From assembly GCA_020354275.1 (NCBI GenBank), contig CP070645.1, positions 1,067,027-1,073,737 on the forward strand: 6,711 bases of DNA, written 5' to 3'. The stretch comes from Dehalococcoidales bacterium. Its GTDB lineage: Bacteria > Chloroflexota > Dehalococcoidia > Dehalococcoidales > UBA2162. Of the stretch, positions 1 to 4,733 are shown piece after piece. Each line of letters starts with the position of its first letter. The first letter of the stretch is position 1. The translations under genes and the position numbers were made by a program. A model generated the notes under the pieces. The model ran no database searches, was not told the DNA's origin, and saw only the letters and a program-made list of their open reading frames with translations.

Positions 1-2
1 AG

Positions 3-332
3 AAATTACCGCTTTCCAAGGGCGAGGGTGTTCTTTGCAGTGGTAACCTGAAGATTGACTATGACAGCCGGGAAGTCAGGGTGAACGGTAAAGTAGTTAA
101 ACTAACGCCTATTGAGTACGGTCTGTTGTACCACCTCAGCCGTAATGCTGGGAGGGTACTGACTTTTCAGGCTCTACTCTCGAAGGTATGGGGTGAGGAC
201 TTCATGTATGACACCAGCTTGCTCAAACCGCCTATTCACAATCTCAGACAAAAGCTTGGTGATGACCACAGGAATCCACGAATCATCGTTAACCAGCGGG
301 GGGTGGGCTATATCTTCTTAAGGACTGACTAG
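3..332 (+). CDS. OmpR/PhoB-family response regulator, C-terminal DNA-binding domain (5'-partial)
   Basis: The reading frame is open from the left edge, so the gene begins outside the window; the GTG at position 81 is an internal valine, not the start. The 109 visible residues form the winged-helix output domain of a two-component response regulator, which binds promoter DNA after phosphorylation of the missing receiver domain. Landmarks are the beta-sheet entry LKIDYDSREV (residues 16-25), the LTPIEYGLLYHL helix (34-45), VWGEDF (62-67), the recognition-helix region ending HNLRQKLGDD (79-88), and the wing NPRIIVNQRGVGYIF (91-105). The C-terminus is of normal length. One oddity is two consecutive prolines (residues 76-77) where family members usually carry Val-His within the recognition helix. 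No histidine kinase follows; the next gene is convergent. Family assignment is firm, while the regulon and signal are unknown. Confidence 0.93.
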   Translation, partial: KLPLSKGEGVLCSGNLKIDYDSREVRVNGKVVKLTPIEYGLLYHLSRNAGRVLTFQALLSKVWGEDFMYDTSLLKPPIHNLRQKLGDDHRNPRIIVNQRGVGYIFLRTD

Positions 333-461
333 GAAAACGAGACGGCCGGAGGTTCAAGAGCAAAGAGGTGGTAAGCTCTGGACCGAACTGAAGGCGAACA
401 CGTAGATTACTGAAAGACTAGCTCAGTCCACACCGAAAATCCTTGACCGTTGACACACTAA

Positions 462-486
462 GGGGATTTGTAGTCTACAACCCCCT
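462..486. terminator. Imperfect hairpin between convergent genes (possible weak terminator)
   Basis: TTGTA (468-472) pairs with TACAA (476-480) around a three-base loop, and a GGGG/CCCT block (462-465 with 483-486) extends the stem past a two-base mismatch. It lies in the 176-base gap between the convergent response-regulator and esterase genes. There is no proper T-run on either side: rightward there is only a loose AT-rich stretch at about 495-507. A bidirectional terminator role is therefore only a guess from position. The rest of 333-508 shows nothing recognisable. Confidence 0.25.
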
Positions 487-508
487 GCATAGTATTCAAT
501 TATTTTAA

Positions 509-2038
509 CTAAGGGATTATCTCCATACCCGCCCAGGCATCAAGTTCTTCGCGGGCCGGGTCAATCTCTATCCGGCAGGGGACGTCAAGGAGCATCGTTG
601 CCCGGTTATCCATAGTGTATTGTTCCCAGGTCGGGATTCCCGGATGACTGGGGTCGCCGTTACGGGCAAAGGCAACCCAGGCATCGCTTATGTTTGCTTC
701 CAATTCATGTTTGTCGGGGCGCTCACCGGTCATTCCAACATCGTCGGTATTGTTAAATACAAACGGTATCTCCATGGCATGACTGGCTTTGAAGAGCCCG
801 CCCAGGAAATCTGACTCATAGGTAAACAGGTACATAAAAACCGGGGCGGGACCGCCGGCCAGCTTGCGTTCCACCATATTAATGCAGCCGATTCTCCTGG
901 CCTCACTGGTAATACCGATTAACAGGTCCCACGGCGTGGCTTTAGGCCGTGTTCTCCGGTAGGTGCTCAGTATTCTGTCTTTGTTTTCACCGAGTGCCTG
1001 TGTCAGACGTTCATCCAGTTCTTCTTCAGTGAGCCTTCGCCGTCTGGGGTCTCGGGCCAGGAAGAGCGCGTTTTCGTCGCGGTTGGTGCCGATGAGCAGC
1101 GGAATGTTGGCGGCCGTCGGTGCCGCCACCGGGTCAAAGGGGTTGGCGGGTAGATAATTACCGTCCACTACCGGGGCCAGACGCATGGCACCACGGTCAT
1201 CACCACCGAGTGCACCCAGGGTAGCCAGTAATTGCTGTGCCGGTATCTGCTGCAGCTTGTCAATTTCGTTTGCCTTGATGTCCAGTTTGGCCAGCAACCG
1301 TTGGGCAAAGTCGGTGGCAACACTGGCCGGTACGCCCCGTAATCCAGGGCTGCTCTGGACTATGGCCTTATGGAATAGCCCCTGGGCTGAGGGCATGGCC
1401 ATAAGTACGCTGACCTTGCGGCTACCACCGGATTCGCCGAAGATGGTCACATTGCCGGCATCGCCACCGAAATTCTCGATGTTGGTCCGTACCCATTCCA
1501 GAGCCAGCACCGCATCCAGCAATCCGGCAATACCCGAGCCGGCATACTCCTTATCGGCAATTTCTTCCAGGTAGAGATAACCGAAGACATTGAGCCGGTG
1601 GTTGATGGTGACGACGACGACATCACCGCGTTTGGCCAGGTTGGCACCGTTATACATCGTCTCCGAACCAGCACCCTGGGCGAACCCCCGTCCGTGTAAC
1701 CACACCATGACCGGGCGTTTACCGCCATCCTTCACACCGGGTGTCCATATGTTCAGTACCTGGCAGTTTTCGCTCTGCGGGAGTAATCTCTGGTGCCCGT
1801 CAGACCTGGCAGTAGACTGTAACCGGGTTTCGTTGACCAGCACCCCTGTCTGCGGGCAGATTGGCCCGAAATCACCGGCATAGCGTGCGCCCGTCCACGG
1901 CTCAACCGGTAACGGTGGCAGGAATCGGCGGTTACCCCAGGTTGGCGCACCGTAGGGCACCCCTTTAAAGGTGTAGACACCCCGCTCCTCCGTGCCACAA
2001 ATATCTCCAGCACTTGTTTCCACTGGAACTTCTATCAT
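509..2038 (-). CDS. Type B carboxylesterase (para-nitrobenzyl esterase-like), alpha/beta hydrolase
   Basis: This 509-residue protein hydrolyses carboxylic esters by the serine-hydrolase mechanism; its natural substrate cannot be read from sequence. The length is typical of the type B carboxylesterase/cholinesterase family. The N-terminus has the family pattern YTFKGVPYG (22-30) and RFLPPLPVEPW. SENCQVLNIWTP (89-100) supplies Cys92, which in the family usually pairs with an upstream cysteine, here probably Cys62. The nucleophile elbow GESGG places catalytic Ser203, the acid is Glu322 in GTNRDEN, and the base is His420 in ASHAMEIPFVF. The oxyanion-hole motif reads HGRGF (115-119) instead of the usual HGGGF, which may affect activity. 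No signal peptide is seen, so it is probably cytoplasmic. The start is supported by AAGGAG (2045-2050 on the complement), six bases before the ATG, and by a promoter upstream. It is monocistronic and convergent with the response-regulator gene. Family assignment is certain. Confidence 0.95.
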   Translation of the reverse strand: MIEVPVETSAGDICGTEERGVYTFKGVPYGAPTWGNRRFLPPLPVEPWTGARYAGDFGPICPQTGVLVNETRLQSTARSDGHQRLLPQSENCQVLNIWTPGVKDGGKRPVMVWLHGRGFAQGAGSETMYNGANLAKRGDVVVVTINHRLNVFGYLYLEEIADKEYAGSGIAGLLDAVLALEWVRTNIENFGGDAGNVTIFGESGGSRKVSVLMAMPSAQGLFHKAIVQSSPGLRGVPASVATDFAQRLLAKLDIKANEIDKLQQIPAQQLLATLGALGGDDRGAMRLAPVVDGNYLPANPFDPVAAPTAANIPLLIGTNRDENALFLARDPRRRRLTEEELDERLTQALGENKDRILSTYRRTRPKATPWDLLIGITSEARRIGCINMVERKLAGGPAPVFMYLFTYESDFLGGLFKASHAMEIPFVFNNTDDVGMTGERPDKHELEANISDAWVAFARNGDPSHPGIPTWEQYTMDNRATMLLDVPCRIEIDPAREELDAWAGMEIIP

Positions 2039-2087
2039 GGTTCACTCCTTCCGGCATGATATCTGATGTCTTTAGCAGGCTGTCGGT

Positions 2088-2117
2088 ATTATCTATCTCA
2101 GCAATAATCTTTGTCAA
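2088..2117 (-). promoter_or_regulatory. Sigma-70-like promoter for the carboxylesterase
   Basis: On the minus strand a perfect -35 TTGACA (2112-2117) is followed after 18 bases by the -10 GATAAT (2088-2093), five of six matches to consensus. The predicted start of transcription is near 2081, giving a leader of about 43 bases with a good ribosome binding site before the ATG at 2038. The promoter lies between the gene and the repeat copy at 2191-2216, so the repeat does not interrupt it. This is pattern matching only. Confidence 0.6.
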
Positions 2118-2190
2118 GGCATTCCTTGGGAGAATAGGCGTACATGAAATAGAATAAGGATTCATACCAGACCAGAGGGCAGCAGGCTAG

Positions 2191-2216
2191 AATGAAGGTG
2201 TAATATTGAAAGCGAC
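2191..2216 (+). repeat. Left copy of a direct repeat bracketing the methyltransferase pair
   Basis: The 16-base core TAATATTGAAAGCGAC (2201-2216) recurs exactly at 4401-4416, and identity extends leftward to 21 of 22 bases (AAGGT precedes both cores, with one mismatch). Further left, AATGAAG plus TGTAAT (2191-2204, one mismatch) also matches the start of the other copy at 4381-4394. The two copies differ mainly by about 10 extra bases in the right one. After the core the sequences diverge completely: here into non-coding DNA, in the other copy into tRNA-Asp. The arrangement resembles a pair of attachment sites, but this copy contains only four bases of tRNA sequence. Confidence 0.55.
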
Positions 2217-2306
2217 ATCCTACTGATTTTACCGAAGTATTATCAGCAAGGTTTATTCCCAAGCCTTAAAGTTTGGAAACATCTTACAAACCAATATTCA
2301 CTGCTC

Positions 2307-2333
2307 TTGACATTATAGGAAGCTCATGATAAG
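2307..2333 (+). promoter_or_regulatory. Weak candidate promoter for the leader ORF and methyltransferases
   Basis: A perfect -35 hexamer TTGACA (2307-2312) is followed by GATAAG (2328-2333, four of six matches) at a short 15-base spacing. The predicted transcript would start near 2340, about 40 bases before the small ORF at 2382. The spacing is sub-optimal and no better -10 exists nearby, so this is tentative. Confidence 0.22.
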
Positions 2334-2381
2334 GTTCCTCTGACATCGAAGTCTAAAAGTAAAAATGTAGGGGGTGTCGAA

Positions 2382-2444
2382 ATGTCAGTTAAAGTCACAT
2401 ATACGATTCATGATATCGTCACGCCCTGGCAGGTTTCTAGTTAA
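2382..2444 (+). CDS. Possible 20-residue leader peptide
   Basis: This short frame encodes 20 residues, beginning MSVKVTYTIHDI and ending TPWQVSS before TAA. It is preceded by AGGGGGTG (2369-2376), five bases before the ATG, a plausible ribosome binding site. It matches no family I recognise, has no run of one amino acid as in classical amino-acid attenuators, and has no membrane segment. It sits just upstream of a terminator-like hairpin and the methyltransferase genes, so it could be a leader peptide. It could equally be the stump of a lost gene or a chance ORF. Confidence 0.22.
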   Translation: MSVKVTYTIHDIVTPWQVSS

Positions 2445-2475
2445 GTAGTCCCTCACTACCGGAAGTAATAACTTG

Positions 2476-2505
2476 GCTGTTCCGCTGGGAGCAGCATTTT
2501 ATTTT
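2476..2505 (+). terminator. Intrinsic-terminator-like hairpin upstream of the methyltransferases
   Basis: GCTGTTCC (2476-2483) pairs with GGAGCAGC (2488-2495), with one G-U pair and a four-base loop, and is followed by ATTTTATTTTC. It lies 101 bases before the ATG of the first methyltransferase, on the same strand. It could end transcripts of the small upstream ORF or act as a conditional terminator. CGGAA (2460-2464) could alternatively pair with TTCCG (2480-2484), disrupting the left arm as an antiterminator would. Such a 5-base match can arise by chance. Confidence 0.4.
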
Positions 2506-2605
2506 CATTAATTTGACCGCGGGTGTGACATCCACGGTTTTTCTTTTTATCACTTCAGTACGCCATTAACTAATTTCATTACACAAATAAGGAGAAGGAC
2601 AAACT

Positions 2606-3406
2606 ATGTCATACGGTTGGATAGACGCCAAGCAGTTTTCCTTCAACACTCTACTGCTGATGGACAGATGGATTTTCTGTACAATCGCTAAGAATCAGCG
2701 CCAGGAATTCCGGCGGAGGCTCGGCATAGCGCTAGCAGGGAATCCTGCCATCCTTTGGTATATCGTGAACAAGTGTCCGGAGCAGGCTGGCTACTACCGT
2801 GCACTCATCCAAGATGCTTCAGAGGACTACTCAAACGATGAAGTCAGAGATTGCGAGGTCTATGTACTGGATGCTTTGGACTGGGCTGTAGTTTATGTAT
2901 ATCCAGAGATAATGGACACCTTGGGCTATATCACCGAATGGGACAGCGAAAGGTTGCTTTCGATTACTGATTTTACGAATAAAACTGTGCTGGATATCGG
3001 TAGCGGTACCGGTAGACTCGCTATCGCTGCGGCGACGGTGGCTAAAACCGTATATGCGAGTGAGCCGGTAGACAGACTCAGGGAGTATATGAGAGAAAAG
3101 GTGAAACGCTTGGACTTAAATAAGGTCTATGTAATAGACGGTAAGATCGAGTCGATCCCTTTCCAGGATGAATTCTTCGATATAGTAATGTCCGGTCATA
3201 CTTTCGGTGACGATTACGAGGTTGAATTACGTGAAATGATGCGAGTGACTAAACCGGGCGGTTATATCATAGATTGTCCCGGTGAAGACGACCGTAAAAG
3301 ACCGGAAGGACCTGACAAAGAACCTCTTAAACTCGGATTTCAGTACTTATATTATACGTCTAAACTCGGTGGCGATGTTTACAGGTACTGGAAACAAAAA
3401 AGTTAG
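2606..3406 (+). CDS. Class I SAM-dependent methyltransferase, unknown substrate
   Basis: This 266-residue protein transfers a methyl group from S-adenosylmethionine to an unidentified acceptor. The C-terminal half is a Rossmann-type domain: motif I VLDIGSGTGRL (128-138) binds SAM, the acidic residue of motif II is Glu153 in YASEPVD, IPFQDEFFDIVMS (184-196) is the motif IV region, and VTKPGGYIIDC (214-224) is the post-catalytic strand. The first 125 residues are an accessory region rich in Trp, Tyr and Phe, with no signal peptide; they may shape the substrate pocket. The start is backed by AAGGAGAAGGA (2589-2599), six bases before the ATG. A second methyltransferase follows after 15 bases, so the two are probably co-transcribed. 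Sampled G+C is near 42-43%, lower than in the neighbours. It is similar in style to methyltransferases of Dehalococcoidia (recollection, not checked). The fold is certain; the role is unknown. Confidence 0.92.
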   Translation: MSYGWIDAKQFSFNTLLLMDRWIFCTIAKNQRQEFRRRLGIALAGNPAILWYIVNKCPEQAGYYRALIQDASEDYSNDEVRDCEVYVLDALDWAVVYVYPEIMDTLGYITEWDSERLLSITDFTNKTVLDIGSGTGRLAIAAATVAKTVYASEPVDRLREYMREKVKRLDLNKVYVIDGKIESIPFQDEFFDIVMSGHTFGDDYEVELREMMRVTKPGGYIIDCPGEDDRKRPEGPDKEPLKLGFQYLYYTSKLGGDVYRYWKQKS

Positions 3407-3421
3407 AAAGGATAAACACAC

Positions 3422-4237
3422 ATGAATAGATATATGCCGGAAGAGATTCACGATTTAAGTAAGGGATGGAACGGCATTGCAGCAGAGCTACTGCACGCCC
3501 ATACGCCAGGTGGTCTCCCCGCAGAGGAACTGGCGTTCTATGAGCGCCGAATCCGAGCGAATGGCGGAAAAGCACTCGATCAAATGTGCGGGACCGGAGG
3601 CCGTCTGTTCCCGTTACTGGCGCGGGGCCTCGAGGTACACGGTGCGGATATCTCGGCCGATGCCTTGCGCTTCGCCAGGAAAGAGGCAGAGACACAGAAA
3701 GTCCAGCCCACTCTATATCACCAGCGGGTTGAGGAATGCGATATACCTTACAGGTATGGGACGATTTTCTGCGATTCGTTCCAGGTTATTGCGGACAGGC
3801 ACCAGGCAATTGCCACGCTGGAGCGATTCTGGCACCACCTGGTTCCCGGCGGCCAGCTGCTGCTTCAACTGTTTGTACCTCTGGTAGTCACCCGGGGGCC
3901 GGCCAGTAATGATGCCGATCATCCAACACGTGGGGTTCCTAAACCACGACGGGATACAGAGGGAGAGATTGTCATGACTCTGTGGTCTGAATCCGTAGAC
4001 CTCTTCGAGCAGGTGTTACTGTCGAAACGGCGGTATGACGTTTATATAGACGGTAAATACGTCCGGTCTGAAACTCATGCCCACTGGTTACGATGGTATT
4101 TCCACTATGAGTTTATCATGATGCTTGAAAATTCCGGGTTTGACAGCATCACTACTTATGGTGACTACACCGATAACCCGGCGACGCAGGACAGCAAGAC
4201 AGTCATCTACGGAGCACGTCGCCCACACGCTTCTTGA
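3422..4237 (+). CDS. Class I SAM-dependent methyltransferase (Methyltransf_25-like), unknown substrate
   Basis: This 271-residue methyltransferase is a different subfamily from the gene before it. Motif I reads ALDQMCGTGGRLFPLL (51-66), a variant of the usual LDLGCGTGR in which Gln-Met replaces the hydrophobic-Gly pair; the CGTG core is kept. Motif II is HGADISADALRFAR (73-86) with acidic Asp76. IPYRYGTIFCDSFQVI (108-123) and LVPGGQLLLQLFVP (140-153) complete the Rossmann core. The C-terminal part (about 180-265) is mostly beta-strand-like and ends with FIMMLENSGFDSITTYGDY, as in intact relatives. The ATG at 3422 follows AAAGGA (3407-3412) by nine bases; Met5 is an alternative start. It is probably translated from the same transcript as the preceding gene. 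A sampled line is about 67% G+C, unlike the AT-richer upstream gene, hinting that the two have separate histories. A small-molecule substrate is plausible but not shown. Confidence 0.92.
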   Translation: MNRYMPEEIHDLSKGWNGIAAELLHAHTPGGLPAEELAFYERRIRANGGKALDQMCGTGGRLFPLLARGLEVHGADISADALRFARKEAETQKVQPTLYHQRVEECDIPYRYGTIFCDSFQVIADRHQAIATLERFWHHLVPGGQLLLQLFVPLVVTRGPASNDADHPTRGVPKPRRDTEGEIVMTLWSESVDLFEQVLLSKRRYDVYIDGKYVRSETHAHWLRWYFHYEFIMMLENSGFDSITTYGDYTDNPATQDSKTVIYGARRPHAS

Positions 4238-4283
4238 GGGAAGTGGTCACAACCTGACATGGACAAACCATAGACAATGAAAT

Positions 4284-4291
4284 AAAGGAGG
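4284..4291 (+). promoter_or_regulatory. Orphan Shine-Dalgarno sequence AAAGGAGG
   Basis: This near-perfect anti-16S match lies 47 bases after the second methyltransferase, but no ATG, GTG or TTG with a usable frame follows at normal spacing. It may be chance, or the start region of a third gene lost before the repeat at 4381. No clear terminator for the methyltransferase pair is visible in 4238-4380. Confidence 0.25.
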
Positions 4292-4380
4292 TAGAGTCAG
4301 GCCGGTTAACTGGATAGATACAACAAAACTCTCTTATTGAAGTCTGTTATTACTTGAGCGTGTTCAGATAAGCTGGTGCA

Positions 4381-4416
4381 AATGAAGTTGTAATAAGGTT
4401 TAATATTGAAAGCGAC
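4381..4416 (+). repeat. Right copy of the direct repeat, overlapping the tRNA-Asp 3' end
   Basis: This copy contains the exact 16-base core (4401-4416) shared with 2201-2216 and begins with AATGAAGTTGTAAT, matching 2191-2204 at all but one position. It holds about 10 extra bases (around 4386-4395) compared with the left copy. The last four bases (4413-4416) are the 3' terminal four bases of tRNA-Asp on the minus strand. Confidence 0.55.
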
Positions 4417-4486
4417 CCCGAGGGGATTCGAACCCCTGATCTCCACCGTGACAGGGTGGCATGTTAGTCCGCTACACCACGGGGCC
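4413..4486 (-). tRNA. tRNA-Asp (anticodon GTC)
   Basis: The 74-base gene folds into a full cloverleaf. Its acceptor stem is GGCCCCG with CGGGGTC (one G-U pair), the D-stem is GTGT/ACAT, and the anticodon stem is CCACC/GGTGG around loop CTGTCAC, so the anticodon is GTC. The T-arm is AGGGG-TTCGAAT-CCCCT. The discriminator base is G, as expected for tRNA-Asp. CCA is not encoded: CTT follows the discriminator, so the tail must be added by tRNA nucleotidyltransferase. The gene is complete and appears functional despite the repeat copy at its 3' end. It lies on the same strand as ahcY-metK but is separated from metK by strong palindromes and has its own promoter-like sequence. Confidence 0.97.
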
Positions 4487-4509
4487 ATTCCAGTAATACG
4501 AAGTGTCAG

Positions 4510-4539
4510 CTTATAGGCTGTTTCACCAATCAGAGTCTA
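4510..4539 (-). promoter_or_regulatory. Probable tRNA-Asp promoter
   Basis: On the minus strand TATAAG (4510-4515, five of six matches to the -10 consensus) sits 23 bases before the tRNA 5' end. TAGACT (4534-4539, four of six) lies 18 bases upstream as the -35. A better -35-like TTGACA at 4558-4563 would pair only with TAGACT used as a -10, 18 bases away, which is an alternative reading. Confidence 0.4.
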
Positions 4540-4599
4540 TCAACTAGCCTGGCTCTATGTCAAACTCCGGGGGTTTTTATCTACCTCACCCCCCTCAAG

Positions 4600-4627
4600 T
4601 CCCCCTCTCCCTCAAAGGAGAGGGGGA
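4600..4627. repeat. Palindrome 1: 11-bp perfect stem, C/T-rich
   Basis: TCCCCCTCTCC (4600-4610) is perfectly complementary to GGAGAGGGGGA (4617-4627) around loop CTCAAA. It lies in the spacer downstream of metK and has no T-run after it on the minus strand. It looks more like a REP-type intergenic palindrome than a standard terminator, although a stem this stable could pause polymerase or protect the mRNA 3' end. Confidence 0.7.
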
Positions 4628-4635
4628 GAATTCTA

Positions 4636-4658
4636 GAAGAGGGGCTTCGCCCCTCTTC
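4636..4658. repeat. Palindrome 2: 10-bp perfect stem with TTC loop
   Basis: GAAGAGGGGC (4636-4645) pairs perfectly with GCCCCTCTTC (4649-4658) around a three-base loop. It is only eight bases from palindrome 1, and the two share the CCCCTCT/AGAGGGG theme, so one pair of arms can also cross-pair with the other. This twin arrangement is typical of dispersed intergenic repeat units. It would also fold in the metK transcript. Confidence 0.7.
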
Positions 4659-4674
4659 GACTCCCCTGTTATTC

Positions 4675-4709
4675 CTTGTTGTTGGTCTGCTTTTTGACAA
4701 GACAACAAG
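4675..4709. repeat. Inverted repeat just downstream of metK
   Basis: CTTGTTGT (4675-4682) is complementary to ACAACAAG (4702-4709) with a 19-base interval that can form a small inner GTC/GAC pairing (4685-4687 with 4696-4698). On the minus strand it begins 25 bases after the metK stop. No T-run follows, so it may shield the transcript end rather than terminate it. Confidence 0.35.
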
Positions 4710-4733
4710 TACAGTCTAACAAGTGTACCGGTT

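Larger units (their letters stand above)
2217..2605. other. AT-rich leader/intergenic region upstream of the methyltransferase pair
   Basis: These 389 bases have no long ORF. In order they hold a weak promoter-like pair (2307-2333), a possible 20-codon ORF with a G-rich ribosome binding site (2382-2444), a small hairpin GTAGT/ACTAC (2445-2459), an intrinsic-terminator-like hairpin (2476-2505), and the ribosome binding site of the first methyltransferase (2589-2599). No known riboswitch fold was recognised by eye. The layout of short ORF, then terminator, then operon resembles an attenuation leader. Confidence 0.4.
2191..4416. mobile_element. Possible integrated cassette at tRNA-Asp, without recombinase
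   Basis: The segment between the two direct-repeat copies carries only the two methyltransferase genes and their leader, and its right end touches the 3' terminus of tRNA-Asp. Genomic islands commonly enter at tRNA 3' ends and leave such repeats. Base composition inside is uneven: sampled 60-base lines of the first methyltransferase are about 42-43% G+C, a sampled line of the second reaches about 67%, and the flanking esterase gave 53-60%. Against a classical island, there is no integrase or transposase, the repeat shares just four bases with the tRNA, and the segment is only about 2.2 kb. It may be a decayed remnant or an old local duplication. Confidence 0.3.

Noticed and set aside
450..455. 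TTGACA as a -35 box in the convergent gap
   Set aside because: No acceptable -10 lies 15-19 bases downstream, and no plus-strand gene follows for it to serve.
963..1883. Plus-strand ORFs of 64-129 codons (963-1157, 1185-1574, 1590-1883)
   Set aside because: They are antisense to the carboxylesterase, whose motifs fix the coding strand and frame; the encoded peptides are low-complexity and lack recognisable domains.
1965..2165. 66-codon minus-strand ORF spanning the esterase start
   Set aside because: It runs through the esterase promoter and ribosome binding site and into the esterase coding region in another frame; its peptide resembles no family.
2513..2518. TTGACC as a -35 box close to the first methyltransferase
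   Set aside because: The only TATAAT-like sequence (2545-2550) is 26 bases away, too far for a sigma-70 promoter.
3477..3887. 136-codon plus-strand ORF in a second frame
   Set aside because: It lies wholly inside the second methyltransferase, which has clear SAM-binding motifs in its own frame.
4306..4488. 60-codon minus-strand ORF starting MAPWCSGL
   Set aside because: It is the tRNA-Asp gene read as protein; the cloverleaf with the GTC anticodon explains the sequence fully.
4562..4578. AAACTC/GGGTTT hairpin next to five T residues as a plus-strand terminator
   Set aside because: The T residues are needed for the stem itself, it overlaps the tRNA promoter region, and no plus-strand gene lies close upstream.
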